A stretch of DNA of 64,000 nt. It comes from Gammaproteobacteria bacterium (GTDB lineage Bacteria > Pseudomonadota > Gammaproteobacteria > VBWC01). The stretch is taken from NCBI GenBank assembly GCA_023266115.1, contig JAHFRU010000001.1, forward strand, positions 378,377 to 442,376, in the 5' to 3' direction. Position 1 is the stretch's first letter. Each line of letters begins with the position of its first letter. A program made the position numbers and the translations under genes. A model generated the notes under the pieces. It made no database searches and was not told the origin of the DNA. It saw nothing but the letters and a program-made list of their open reading frames with translations. Below are positions 17,466 to 25,537 of the stretch, piece by piece.

Positions 17466-18460
17466 GCGCGCCGCGCAGGGAAGAGCGGAAGCGAAGGGTT
17501 CTGCCAGTGTCGCACGAGACACGAGCCCAAGGGTGGGCGAAGGTAGAACAATGCAGGAGCAATTGTCGAGGACGCCGGGAGCGACCGCCGCACAGCCCCA
17601 TTGCAGGCAAGTTATGCGCGGCTGCCGCCGTTATCTTCGCGGCTATTGTCTTGCGCGTGTGGGGCGTCACGCCGTTCACGCTGTTGCTCGCCATCATCGC
17701 CCTGAGCTATCCCGCCGTGAGGCTGTATGGCTGGTGGCTGTCGCGCCGGGCACTGGCTGTGCTCGATGAACCGGCGACGCACACTCACGGCATGACTATG
17801 AACTATGCAGCGCCGGTGTACGACTTTTACTGTCCGCTGCTGGGGCTCGGCGCGGAATTCCGCCAGGAAACGCTGCGCCATGCGGACTTGCAGCCGGGAC
17901 AGCAGGTGCTGGATGTCGGTTGCGGCACCGGTGTGCTGATACGCCTTGCAGCGCGGATGGTGGGGGATACAGGTGAAGCGGTTGGCATCGATCCTTCGCC
18001 CGCCATGCTGCAAGTTGCGCGGCGCAATGCAAGCGCCGACGGCTCCAGGGATGGAGGAGTTAGAGCGAAGCAGGAAGCCAGAGCCGAGGCGAACTGCGCG
18101 ATGTTCAAGGTGGCCGCCATCGAGGCCTTGCCCTTCGAGGCAGGGCGGTTCGATGTCGTGTTCTCCAGCTGCATGCTGCACCATCTGCCGCCGGACGTGA
18201 AACGCGCAGGACTCGCCGAGGTATACCGCGTACTCAAACCCGGCGGCCGCTTCGTGATCGTCGATGTCGACCGCCCCGCAACCTGGTGGGTGTGGTTGAT
18301 CGTCTGGCCTTTGCTGTTCATGCCGATGACCGCGGTTAATCTGCGCGGCGAGATTCCCTCATATTTGCGCGCCGCCGGTTTCGAGCCCGTGAACGCTAAA
18401 GGGCGCTGGATAAAATTGCTGAGTTTTTGGGTGGCCGCGAAACCACCGGCCGTGCCGTGA
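17462..18460 (+). CDS. Membrane-anchored class I SAM-dependent methyltransferase
   Basis: 332 residues. A basic N-terminus and one or two membrane helices (about 50-90) precede a Rossmann methyltransferase domain with motif I VLDVGCGTGVLIRLA, motif II GIDPSPAML, VVFSSCMLHHLPP and LKPGGRFVIVDVDRP, a UbiE/Methyltransf_11-like set. The substrate is unknown. GAGG lies 8 bp before ATG 17462, which overlaps the stop of the ATPase remnant, so it may once have been coupled to that pump. Confidence 0.8.
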   Translation: MSAPRREERKRRVLPVSHETRAQGWAKVEQCRSNCRGRRERPPHSPIAGKLCAAAAVIFAAIVLRVWGVTPFTLLLAIIALSYPAVRLYGWWLSRRALAVLDEPATHTHGMTMNYAAPVYDFYCPLLGLGAEFRQETLRHADLQPGQQVLDVGCGTGVLIRLAARMVGDTGEAVGIDPSPAMLQVARRNASADGSRDGGVRAKQEARAEANCAMFKVAAIEALPFEAGRFDVVFSSCMLHHLPPDVKRAGLAEVYRVLKPGGRFVIVDVDRPATWWVWLIVWPLLFMPMTAVNLRGEIPSYLRAAGFEPVNAKGRWIKLLSFWVAAKPPAVP

Positions 18461-18481
18461 TGCACTCATCAAAAAAACAGG

Positions 18482-18630
18482 TTGTGTGCTGCGCACGCTT
18501 GGTGGGCACAAACAACGTGCCCACCCTACATCTGATTGCTTCGCCGCTCCAAGCGAAGCGCAACCATAAATGTAGGGTGGGTTAGGCGCGTTTTTTGCGC
18601 CGTAACCCACCAAGCGTGCGCAGCACACAA
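18482..18630. repeat. Nested inverted repeat element
   Basis: A perfect 25-bp outer pair (TTGTGTGCTGCGCACGCTTG... and its complement ending CGCAGCACACAA) surrounds an inner pair CCCACCCTACAT / ATGTAGGGTGGG. It fills the gap between the methyltransferase and the DUF2933 gene. Non-coding; the type of element is common as a dispersed repeat. Confidence 0.85.
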
Positions 18631-18668
18631 ATTGTTTCTTTAACGTATTTAATTGTCGAGGTGGCGCT

Positions 18669-18881
18669 ATGCCTGATACATATGAACACCATTCACCGCG
18701 CGGCGGCAAGAGCAGGGTCAACTGGATATTGACCGGCTTTTTCGCCATCGCCGCGTTTTTCCTTTTCAGCGAGCATCGCGCCCATGCGCTCGGTCTGTTG
18801 CCTTATCTGTTGCTGCTCGCTTGTCCGTTGATGCATCTCTTCATGCACCGTGGCCATGGTGGAGGGCACAAACATGACTGA
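18669..18881 (+). CDS. DUF2933 small membrane protein
   Basis: 70 residues with two hydrophobic segments (WILTGFFAIAAFFLFSEH and LLPYLLLLACPLMHLFMH) and a His-rich end (HRGHGGGHKHD), matching the DUF2933 family found in copper and metal clusters. It overlaps the next gene by 8 bp. Function unknown. Confidence 0.85.
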   Translation: MPDTYEHHSPRGGKSRVNWILTGFFAIAAFFLFSEHRAHALGLLPYLLLLACPLMHLFMHRGHGGGHKHD

Positions 18882-19518
18882 AACCGCGCCCGCCTACGGC
18901 CTGTGGTCGCTGGTGATCATCAATTCCGCGATTTTCATCTTCTTTGCGTTCAGCTTTTCCAAGCCGCAGACGAAACGTGACTGGCGTTCATTCAGCGCCT
19001 TCTCGGCGTTTCTCGTTGCGCTGTTCACTGAGATGTATGGTTTCCCGCTGACTATCTACTTTCTTTCCGGCTGGCTGCAGACCAACTATCCGCAGGTGGA
19101 TTGGCTTTCCCATGATGCAGGGCATTTGCTGGAGATGCTGTTCGGCTGGCGTGCCAACCCGCACTGGGGACCGTTTCATATTTTAAGCATGGTGTTCATC
19201 GGAGGTGGTTTCTGGTTGCTCGCTTCTGCATGGAGTGTGCTTTACGCCGCACAGACCACAGGCACGCTGGCGACGACAGGCCCTTATGCGCGGATACGCC
19301 ATCCGCAATACGTCGCATTTGTGATGATCATGTTCGGCTTTCTGCTGCAATGGCCGACGATCCTGACACTCGCGATGTTTCCGCTGCTGGTTTACATGTA
19401 CCGGCGACTTGCCCGACGCGAGGAGGCAGAGGTACGTCAGGCGTTCGCCGCAGAGTATGCGCGCTATGCGGCGCATACTCCCGCCTGTATCCCGGTCTTT
19501 GGGGCGGCAAGGGAATAA
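18874..19518 (+). CDS. Isoprenylcysteine methyltransferase-like membrane protein
   Basis: ATG 18874 after GGTGGAGGGCACAAAC gives MTETAPAYGLWSLVIINSAI and 214 residues; the track start at 18850 lies inside the preceding gene. There are five to six membrane helices and the ICMT-type core TTGPYARIRHPQYVAFVMIM followed by RRLAREEAEV-like charged residues. The family uses SAM at the membrane; here the target is unknown. DUF2933, ICMT-like and SHOCT genes recur together in metal islands. Confidence 0.82.
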   Translation: MTETAPAYGLWSLVIINSAIFIFFAFSFSKPQTKRDWRSFSAFSAFLVALFTEMYGFPLTIYFLSGWLQTNYPQVDWLSHDAGHLLEMLFGWRANPHWGPFHILSMVFIGGGFWLLASAWSVLYAAQTTGTLATTGPYARIRHPQYVAFVMIMFGFLLQWPTILTLAMFPLLVYMYRRLARREEAEVRQAFAAEYARYAAHTPACIPVFGAARE

Positions 19519-19574
19519 CCGTGGCGGCAACCGGCAGCCGTACGCTGATGTAGCTGTGGATGCCGTTGTCGACG

Positions 19575-19832
19575 ATGATCAACGGAGGGAATGTGTGGTT
19601 TGTTGATGGACAACACGGCTGGTTGATGGTAATCGGGATATTGCACCTGCTGATTCTCTGGGTGCTCGCGATACTCGGGAGTTTTGCGTTGTGGAAATGG
19701 TTTTTTGGTGATACGGCGGTCAGTCGGCCTGCGCCGGACAAAACGCCTTTGCAGATACTCCAGGAACGCTACGCCCGTGGTGACCTGGATCGTGAGGCGT
19801 ACGAGGAGACAAAACGGGATTTGGCAGGCTGA
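19575..19832 (+). CDS. Small membrane protein with SHOCT domain
   Basis: One membrane helix (WLMVIGILHLLILWVLAILG) and a C-terminal SHOCT motif (PLQILQERYARGDLDREAYE). Candidate starts are ATG 19560, ATG 19575 and GTG 19593; the GGAGGG site at 19583-19588 favours GTG 19593, but I give the ATG 19575 form as a compromise (85 residues). The last two codons are in the right copy of the direct repeat. SHOCT segments usually mediate oligomerisation; the role is unknown. Confidence 0.75.
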   Translation: MINGGNVWFVDGQHGWLMVIGILHLLILWVLAILGSFALWKWFFGDTAVSRPAPDKTPLQILQERYARGDLDREAYEETKRDLAG

Positions 19833-19998
19833 ACGAGGGGTGTAGGGAAAAGGGAGTGAAACACAAGCGGCAATGGAAAGCACCTTTGTAAACCATGCAT
19901 ATATATGAGGAGAAACAGTCATGACTCAGCAAACGCAGACACACAGCGAGAAATCAACGGTAACGAGAACGGCGGCGAAAGAAACGCCCGGCAGCAAG
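19824..19998 (+). repeat. 175-bp direct repeat, right copy
   Basis: Partner of 17205-17379. This copy is continuous with an intact DUF2934 gene, so it is probably the parental copy. Confidence 0.9.
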
Positions 19999-20190
19999 AC
20001 GGCTGACACCGGGCGCCGGGCAGCGGGACGCAAGGCGGCGCGGGTACTTACCCCGGAGGAGCGGCATGGCTTGATTGCCGAAGCGGCGTATCTGATTGCG
20101 GAACAGCGCGGTTTCCGGGGAGAAGCAGCACTGGACGACTGGCTGCAGGCGGAGACGGAAATCGACATGCGCCTGTTCGGATCGGCGTAG
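19921..20190 (+). CDS. DUF2934 domain protein
   Basis: 89 residues: a Lys/Thr-rich unstructured N-terminus and a DUF2934 helix pair (LIAEAAYLIAEQRGFRGEAA, then DDWLQAETEID). These are small soluble proteins of unknown function. GAGGAGAAACAGTC precedes the ATG. Confidence 0.85.
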   Translation: MTQQTQTHSEKSTVTRTAAKETPGSKTADTGRRAAGRKAARVLTPEERHGLIAEAAYLIAEQRGFRGEAALDDWLQAETEIDMRLFGSA

Positions 20191-20416
20191 GACACCGTCG
20201 CGTCCGCGGCCGGTACCTTCTGGCATGAGCGGTGCATTGCGCTTCTCGACGGAGATCGCGCTACGTAACGATATTCCGACCGAGGCATGAGGACCGGGTG
20301 TCCTTGTCACGGATACCCGGCGTTCCGCGGCCGGTATGGACGTGCGGCTGGTGGCGGTTCCCCGATGACGCGCTCTGGCTGTGGTGCCCATAGGGTGCTT
20401 GGCGGAAACGGCCGCC
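20191..20416. other. Degenerate intergenic DNA
   Basis: No supported gene. Short open frames exist but show no recognisable sequence. Together with the YHS remnant that follows, it looks like decaying coding DNA. Confidence 0.4.
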
Positions 20417-20604
20417 ATGACGCACGGCGACATACAGGGATCCGGTCTGCGGGAGGGAGATCGAAAGGGAAAAGGCGGCAATCCACTAAAAGTATAGACA
20501 CGTATTACTTCTGCTCAGCGTCCTGCCACGATAAGTTCAACGGTTCGCCGCAGGCGTATGCCGGGAAGGAAGCGGGCGGACACGCGCACAAAGGGCGCGG
20601 TTAG
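20417..20604 (+). pseudogene. Frameshifted YHS-domain gene remnant
   Basis: One frame reads YRDPVCGREIEREKAAIH and then stops. After a shift, another frame continues KSIDTYYFCSASCHDKFNGS and ends in a His/Gly tail (GGHAHKGRG). Together these are the two halves of a YHS metal-binding domain (DPVCGM...FCSxxC). ATG 20417 is in a third frame, so at least two frameshifts are needed. Confidence 0.65.
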
Positions 20605-20910
20605 CGCTCCGTATTTCGCCCCGGGAATTGGGTCAGTCATGCGGCTCGTCACGCTGCCGCGCCGAGATCTGATTCGGAATAGCCAGAACGCCGACAAACC
20701 CCAGGCAAAGAGACATCAGGCGCTGACACGCAGACAGCTTTTCGGAGGAGATCGCCAGGGTCTTGATCCCTTGACGGCCGTCGACGCAACCTAGGCCTCG
20801 ATCCCGCGGAAATGATTTGGTCTTTTGCGTCTTGTCCTCGTCTCCTGCGGTGTCTTGAAGTATCTCAGGACTAGCAGTCGGATCGCGATCTCCGATCAGG
20901 GGGATATTAT
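20605..20910. other. Intergenic, nothing recognised
   Basis: 306 bp between the YHS remnant and the convergent permease gene. I see no gene, clear hairpin terminator or repeat. Confidence 0.4.
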
Positions 20911-21861
20911 CTATGCCCGGTTTTGCTGTTCGGGCTCTTGCTGCGCGCCATCCGGATGCCCGTGCCCATGTTCGTGTTGATGACCGTGCGGGTGAGAGTG
21001 AAGCAACTCGCCGTGACGATGGAGGTGTTCATGCAGTGCGCGCCGCTTGCGCAGGAGGTATATGGCGCCGACCATGCAGAATATTGCTGCACCGAATAGT
21101 ACGATGGTAGCCCCGGAGGCGGCGTTGAACAGATAGCTGGCATACATGCCGCCTACGCCCATGACGGCGCCGATCGCCGTTGAATAAATCAGCATGCGGC
21201 TAAAACTGTCGGTCATCATGCGGGCAGTGACGGCGGGTATGACCAGCGTGGCCGCGATCATGGTGACGCCGACGATATTCATCGACGCGATGATGGACAA
21301 TGTCAGAATGACGGAGAACACCAGTTGCATGCGTCCGGTACGGATGCCGAAGATATTGGCCGTCTCGGCGTCGAAGGTGGAGAACAGCAGGGGTTTGTAC
21401 ATGAAAAATATCGTGAGGCCAGTAATCAGCGTGACACCCGCGATGATCCACAAATCGTCCGTGGTTACGCCCAGAATGTTGCCGAACAGGGCGGCATCGA
21501 AGCTCTTGGTAAATTTACGCACACCACTGATGATGGCGACGCCCAGCGCAAAAAAGGCAGTGGTGACTATGCCTATCGCCGCGTCCGACTTTATCTTGCC
21601 GCCCTTGCTGACCTGATTGATCAACAGCGCCGCGAGCAAACCCATGGCCCCCGCACCGACGTAATAGTTGAGGTTCATGGTAAAGCCGACGACCGCGCCG
21701 CCAAAGGCGGCGTGTGACAAGCCGTGACCGATATAGCTCATGCCGCGCAACACGATGTACACGCCAATGAGGCCGCACAGCATCCCGACCAACAGCGCGG
21801 CGATCAGGCTGTGGCGGAAAAACTCGTATTCGAAAGGGGCGAAGAAGGCGTCCACGGTCAA
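20911..21861 (-). CDS. znuB: Zn/Mn-type ABC transporter permease with His-rich tail
   Basis: 316 residues of the ABC-3 (ZnuB/MntB) permease family with about eight membrane helices (LLVGMLCGLIGVYIVLRGMS, SHAAFGGAVVG, FSVILTLSIIASMNIVGVTM). The C-terminus carries an unusual His-rich tail (HSHPHGHQHEHGHGHPDG) facing the cytoplasm, probably a metal buffer or sensor. It is the last gene of the importer operon and overlaps the ATPase gene by 4 bp. Zinc versus manganese cannot be settled from sequence alone; the His-rich tail favours zinc. Confidence 0.88.
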   Translation of the reverse strand: MTVDAFFAPFEYEFFRHSLIAALLVGMLCGLIGVYIVLRGMSYIGHGLSHAAFGGAVVGFTMNLNYYVGAGAMGLLAALLINQVSKGGKIKSDAAIGIVTTAFFALGVAIISGVRKFTKSFDAALFGNILGVTTDDLWIIAGVTLITGLTIFFMYKPLLFSTFDAETANIFGIRTGRMQLVFSVILTLSIIASMNIVGVTMIAATLVIPAVTARMMTDSFSRMLIYSTAIGAVMGVGGMYASYLFNAASGATIVLFGAAIFCMVGAIYLLRKRRALHEHLHRHGELLHSHPHGHQHEHGHGHPDGAQQEPEQQNRA

Positions 21862-22649
21862 TGCCCCGCTTCGCCAATGTGTAACGGGGTGCTGTTGGCA
21901 ATCAGAAAATGGCCTTCGTACTCCACGATCACGATATCGCCGCCGAAGGTGCGCGTCAGGATCGAGCTGGTGAAGATGTCGCGTGGCTTGCCTTGTGCGA
22001 CGAGTCCATTGTTAAAGCAGACGACCCACGGCAAATGTGAAGCTATGGCGTTCAGATCGTGCGTGGTAAGCAGTATCGTAATGCCCTCGTCGGCGTTGAG
22101 ATCGCCCAGCAAGTGCAGCACGTCGTGCTGCGTCTTGATATCCACGCCAGCGGTGGGTTCGTCGAGGATGAGTAGTTTGGGTTCGCTAATCAGCGCTCGC
22201 GCCAGAAAGGCGCGCTGTCGTTGTCCGCCGGAAACGTTGATGATGTGATGATGCAGGCAATCGTGGATGCCCAGGCGTTTTGCCAGTTCCTCAACCGCCG
22301 CGCGCTCGGCACGCGATGGCCATGGCCATATATGGCTGTTGGCGTACAAACCCATCAGAATGACTTGTTCGACCGTGACAGGAAAGGTCCAGTCGACGCT
22401 TTCGAGTTGCGGTACATATCCTATGGTACCTGCGGGTACCTTATTGTGGCGGTGGCCGAACACCGATACACGGCCCGCGAAGCAGGGTTGTGTGCCGAGT
22501 ATCGTCTTGAGCAGGGTGGTCTTGCCGGAACCCGTGGGCCCGACGATGCCCGCGAAACGGCCTGCCGGGATATCCAGTTTCAGACGGCTAAAAATAAGTT
22601 TGTCGTCGTAACCGACCGTGACATCGTCAAGCTGAATCGCTAGGGTCAT
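21858..22649 (-). CDS. znuC: Zn/Mn-type ABC transporter ATPase
   Basis: 263-residue ABC ATPase with Walker A GPTGSGKTTLLKTI, signature VSGGQRQRAFLARAL, Walker B KLLILDEPTAG and the switch His (LLTTHDLNAI). Its closest type is the ZnuC/MntA class serving ABC-3 permeases. No strong ribosome site is visible before 22649. It couples ATP hydrolysis to import through the adjacent permease. Confidence 0.9.
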   Translation of the reverse strand: MTLAIQLDDVTVGYDDKLIFSRLKLDIPAGRFAGIVGPTGSGKTTLLKTILGTQPCFAGRVSVFGHRHNKVPAGTIGYVPQLESVDWTFPVTVEQVILMGLYANSHIWPWPSRAERAAVEELAKRLGIHDCLHHHIINVSGGQRQRAFLARALISEPKLLILDEPTAGVDIKTQHDVLHLLGDLNADEGITILLTTHDLNAIASHLPWVVCFNNGLVAQGKPRDIFTSSILTRTFGGDIVIVEYEGHFLIANSTPLHIGEAGH

Positions 22650-22680
22650 AACGTATTAATCCTGCCGTATTCCGGACAAT

Positions 22681-22701
22681 CTCGCCGCATTGTGCGGCGA
22701 G
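22681..22701. other. Intercistronic GC hairpin
   Basis: CTCGCCGCA-TTG-TGCGGCGAG, a perfect 9-bp stem between the binding-protein and ATPase genes. There is no T-run on either side, so it is more likely an mRNA-stabilising or processing hairpin (it would favour higher expression of the binding protein) than a terminator. Confidence 0.6.
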
Positions 22702-22767
22702 GATACACCAGAAGTATCGGTTGGGTAACGACATTGGTTGTGGCTCATCGGTATCCTGGCTCGTCGG

Positions 22768-23742
22768 TCACGGTGCCGGGACAATATTGGTGGCATCGAC
22801 GTGTGTCACACAGTCCTTGTTTCCGCCCAGCGCTGCGGCCATATACGCCATGTTGCCTTTCATCATGCCGATAAAGGTGTGTTCGGAACTACCGGCGGGG
22901 CCGGGCAGCTCGTCATCGGCGAGCTGATCCACGTATGTGGTGTTGGCCTCGCGTGCAATCTGCTCCAGCACGCGGCTGGGAAATACTTCAGAACCGAAAA
23001 TTGCCGGTACTTTTTCCTTCTTGAGCTGATCGATAATGCGCATCACCTCGCGCGGGCTGGGCTCGTGAAAATCGGCGGGCTGAATCGCGCCGATCACTGT
23101 CATGCCGTAGCGCGGAGCGAAATAGGCGAAGGAGTCGTGATAGGTGACCAACTTGCGTTGCCCCGCGGGAATACTCTTTACGCACGTGAATATGGCTTCG
23201 TCGAGTTTCCCGAGTTTGGCGAGATAGGCGGTGGCGTTTGCGGAATAGCTGTCTTTATGCGCGGGATCGAGGGCGATCAGCGCATCGCGCGTAATCTCCG
23301 CGTAGCGCATGGCCATCGCGATGTTCGGCCAGAGATGCGGATTGGGGTGACCTTTTCCCCTGGGGAAGCTGAAGTCGTACATCCAGTCTTTTTTTTCAAT
23401 AGTGCGGGTGGCCAGTTCGACGATGGGGGTGTTCTTCTTTCTTACCTTTTCGGCGAGATGGATGGTAGGGGTTTCCAGGTCCAGGCCGTTCATGATGATG
23501 ATGTCGGCAGCACTCAACAATTTGGCATCGGTGGGTTGCGGTTCAAAGGTGTGCGAATCCGTACCGTCCGGCACTATGCCCGTGACACTGACATTGTTGC
23601 CGCCTACGTTCTGGACAATGTTAGTGATCGGTGCGACCGAGGTGACGACGTTGAGCGTGTCCGCCGCAGTCGCGGGGGGTGTGACGAAACCCGCTGCCAC
23701 AAGTAACACGATAAGGGTGAATGTATTGCGAGAGAACAGCAT
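22768..23742 (-). CDS. znuA: Periplasmic Zn/Mn-binding protein, ZnuA/TroA family
   Basis: The track start (23955) is too far upstream; ATG 23742 has GGAGGTGTTTC before it and opens a signal peptide (MLFSRNTFTLIVLLVAAGF), giving 324 residues. Cluster A-I features are SVAPITNIVQNVGG, the first ligand His (DGTDSHTFEPQPTD), a His-containing loop (GKGHPNPHLWPNI), YHDSFAYFAPRYG and a final acidic ligand (VDQLADDELPG). It delivers the metal to the ABC permease. Confidence 0.9.
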   Translation of the reverse strand: MLFSRNTFTLIVLLVAAGFVTPPATAADTLNVVTSVAPITNIVQNVGGNNVSVTGIVPDGTDSHTFEPQPTDAKLLSAADIIIMNGLDLETPTIHLAEKVRKKNTPIVELATRTIEKKDWMYDFSFPRGKGHPNPHLWPNIAMAMRYAEITRDALIALDPAHKDSYSANATAYLAKLGKLDEAIFTCVKSIPAGQRKLVTYHDSFAYFAPRYGMTVIGAIQPADFHEPSPREVMRIIDQLKKEKVPAIFGSEVFPSRVLEQIAREANTTYVDQLADDELPGPAGSSEHTFIGMMKGNMAYMAAALGGNKDCVTHVDATNIVPAP

Positions 23743-23878
23743 GAAACACCTCCAATTATTGTTGAGAAATAAAGCGCGGTTGCGATAGTCGCCCCGGCAC
23801 GGGAACAAAAACGCGCGCGAGTCTGCAGACCTGGGCCTGTGCGGCGGCGCCCACCGCGGTGCCATTCGGGAAACCCCG

Positions 23879-25459
23879 CTAAAAATGAGACTGCAACCGG
23901 ACGCCATACACGAAAGTCGGGTCAATGTTGTCGTTACCGCCGGGATTGGCGACAACCTGAAGGTCCGGGGAAAGATGGAATCCGGTGGTCGATCCGTCGC
24001 CGCTTAACACGTATTTGTAGTAAACCTCCAGGTATTGCTCGGTTTTTGAAAACCCCGTGGCATTCTTGTAGCGGTCGCTCGGGAACGTGGCGCCATACCC
24101 CAGCGCGAGCGAATCCTTCGGCCGTCCCGCGAATATATGGGTTCTGACGACGCCAAACTGCAGGGCTTTGTCGAACTGCGATACGTCTTTATCCTGGTAT
24201 CCTAACCGACCCCACACGCCCAGCGAATCCGAAATCTCCTGGTCAAAGCTCATGCCCGCGCCCTGGTTGCTGTCCTTGATCTGCACCTGATCCGCGACGG
24301 GAATCAAGTCACAATTCAGGAGCATTTCGGGGGCGCTCGCATTCATGCAATGCGGGGTATTCCGCTTCCAACCATAGATGCGGTAGTTCCCGCCTCTTCC
24401 TTCCCAAAGATGGCTGCCTATCGCGACCTGAGCGCCTATCCAGGGATTATCGAAGTAATTGATGTAGTTTCCGTTGCCTTCGAAAAGGAGCAGCGAGGCG
24501 GTTACGTTATTTGTCATCCTGGCATCTATAACAGCGCCGCCGCCGAAGAAATTGCCGCTGCCGCCCCAGTCGATGGTTGGGTTATTGTTGAATTGCTGTG
24601 TGATGTATTGAATCGTCTCCTTGTTCGCGAAGTTATTTTGGTCAAAATAGGAGGTGAGGTCGATCTGTCCTATGGTGAAAGTGAGGCTGTCCTGGAGCCA
24701 CCGCTGCTCGATCCGGGCCTCGTTGATATTCAATGACTCCGGGTTGGTGTACGACTCCAGGTCGTTGTTAGTGCCATTGGTATTTCCGTCGGCGTTCGTG
24801 AAAACCGGAGGGAGACGCGTCAACCCCGCCCCCTGCTGCACATCGAACCTCAACAGGAACGCCCCATGCTCACCGATAGGACCCTCCATGTACAGGTCGG
24901 TTGAATAAGCGGTTTCCGCGCCATTTCCACCGAATTCTGCGCGGTTGTTTGCGCTGCCCTGAGCAATAACGGTGATACCTCCGCTAAGCGAAAGCCCTCT
25001 GGCGCTATGTACCGGATGGCGCTCGTGGCCAATGCCATCTTGTGGAATGTTGCTGGTCCCCGCGGCCGGAGGATTTTCCGCGGGCAGATTGAGCAGCAAG
25101 CCTTTGCTATCGCCATGATCGTGTTTAGCCGCCTCTTTAATTGTGTCCTGTTCCCGCTCGAGTTGGTCAATCCGTTCCTTGAGTCGCTCAACCTGGTTTA
25201 CCAGCTCGTGCGCCTGATCGGATTGGTCCCCGCCCGCGCTCGCGGCGACCTTCAGCTCACCCAGCGGCACCGCCGCGGCCGATTCAGGTTGAGAGTCATT
25301 ACTCGCTTCGTTGTGGGCAACGACGACCGGACCAGACATACCTGAGCCGTGCATTTCCGTCTTTTCGGTATTGGGCAGTGCCGCCACTACCGCAGCCATG
25401 GCTGCGCCAGAGGATTGCATAAATCCAAGTAATATAAGGAGAAGATATTTCTGTGCCAT
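23879..25459 (-). CDS. Outer-membrane porin (OprB-like) upstream of the Zn/Mn importer
   Basis: 526 residues: signal peptide (YLLLILLGFMQSSGAAMAAV), a coiled coil (VNQVERLKERIDQLEREQD) with a nearby His/Asp motif, then a beta-barrel with carbohydrate-porin-type blocks (SLTFTIGQIDLTSYFDQNNF, AGMSFDQEISDSLGVWGRLG, EQYLEVYYKYVLSGDGSTT) ending in F. Reading the same way as znuA 136 bp downstream, it is probably coregulated and may admit metal or a metal chelate. The palindrome 48-78 bp upstream is a candidate operator. Confidence 0.78.
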   Translation of the reverse strand: MAQKYLLLILLGFMQSSGAAMAAVVAALPNTEKTEMHGSGMSGPVVVAHNEASNDSQPESAAAVPLGELKVAASAGGDQSDQAHELVNQVERLKERIDQLEREQDTIKEAAKHDHGDSKGLLLNLPAENPPAAGTSNIPQDGIGHERHPVHSARGLSLSGGITVIAQGSANNRAEFGGNGAETAYSTDLYMEGPIGEHGAFLLRFDVQQGAGLTRLPPVFTNADGNTNGTNNDLESYTNPESLNINEARIEQRWLQDSLTFTIGQIDLTSYFDQNNFANKETIQYITQQFNNNPTIDWGGSGNFFGGGAVIDARMTNNVTASLLLFEGNGNYINYFDNPWIGAQVAIGSHLWEGRGGNYRIYGWKRNTPHCMNASAPEMLLNCDLIPVADQVQIKDSNQGAGMSFDQEISDSLGVWGRLGYQDKDVSQFDKALQFGVVRTHIFAGRPKDSLALGYGATFPSDRYKNATGFSKTEQYLEVYYKYVLSGDGSTTGFHLSPDLQVVANPGGNDNIDPTFVYGVRLQSHF

Positions 25460-25506
25460 GGGTTTGGTGTATTTCCCCTGCTTTGTACCGAATGTCGCGA
25501 ACCCAG

Positions 25507-25537
25507 TAGTATTACGTATTTTTTTATCGTAATACTA
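25507..25537. promoter_or_regulatory. Long palindrome upstream of the porin/znu operon
   Basis: TAGTATTACG - 11 bp - CGTAATACTA: perfect 10-bp arms with an AT-rich spacer (TATTTTTTTAT). It lies 48-78 bp upstream of the porin start, a position fit for a metalloregulator operator. It does not match the usual Zur, Fur or MntR consensus as I know them. Confidence 0.55.

Noticed and set aside
22681-22701. GC hairpin as a rho-independent terminator
   Set aside because: Perfect stem but no T-run on either strand, and it lies between genes of one operon.
22738-23706. 322-codon plus-strand ORF opposite znuA
   Set aside because: Antisense of a well-supported binding-protein gene.
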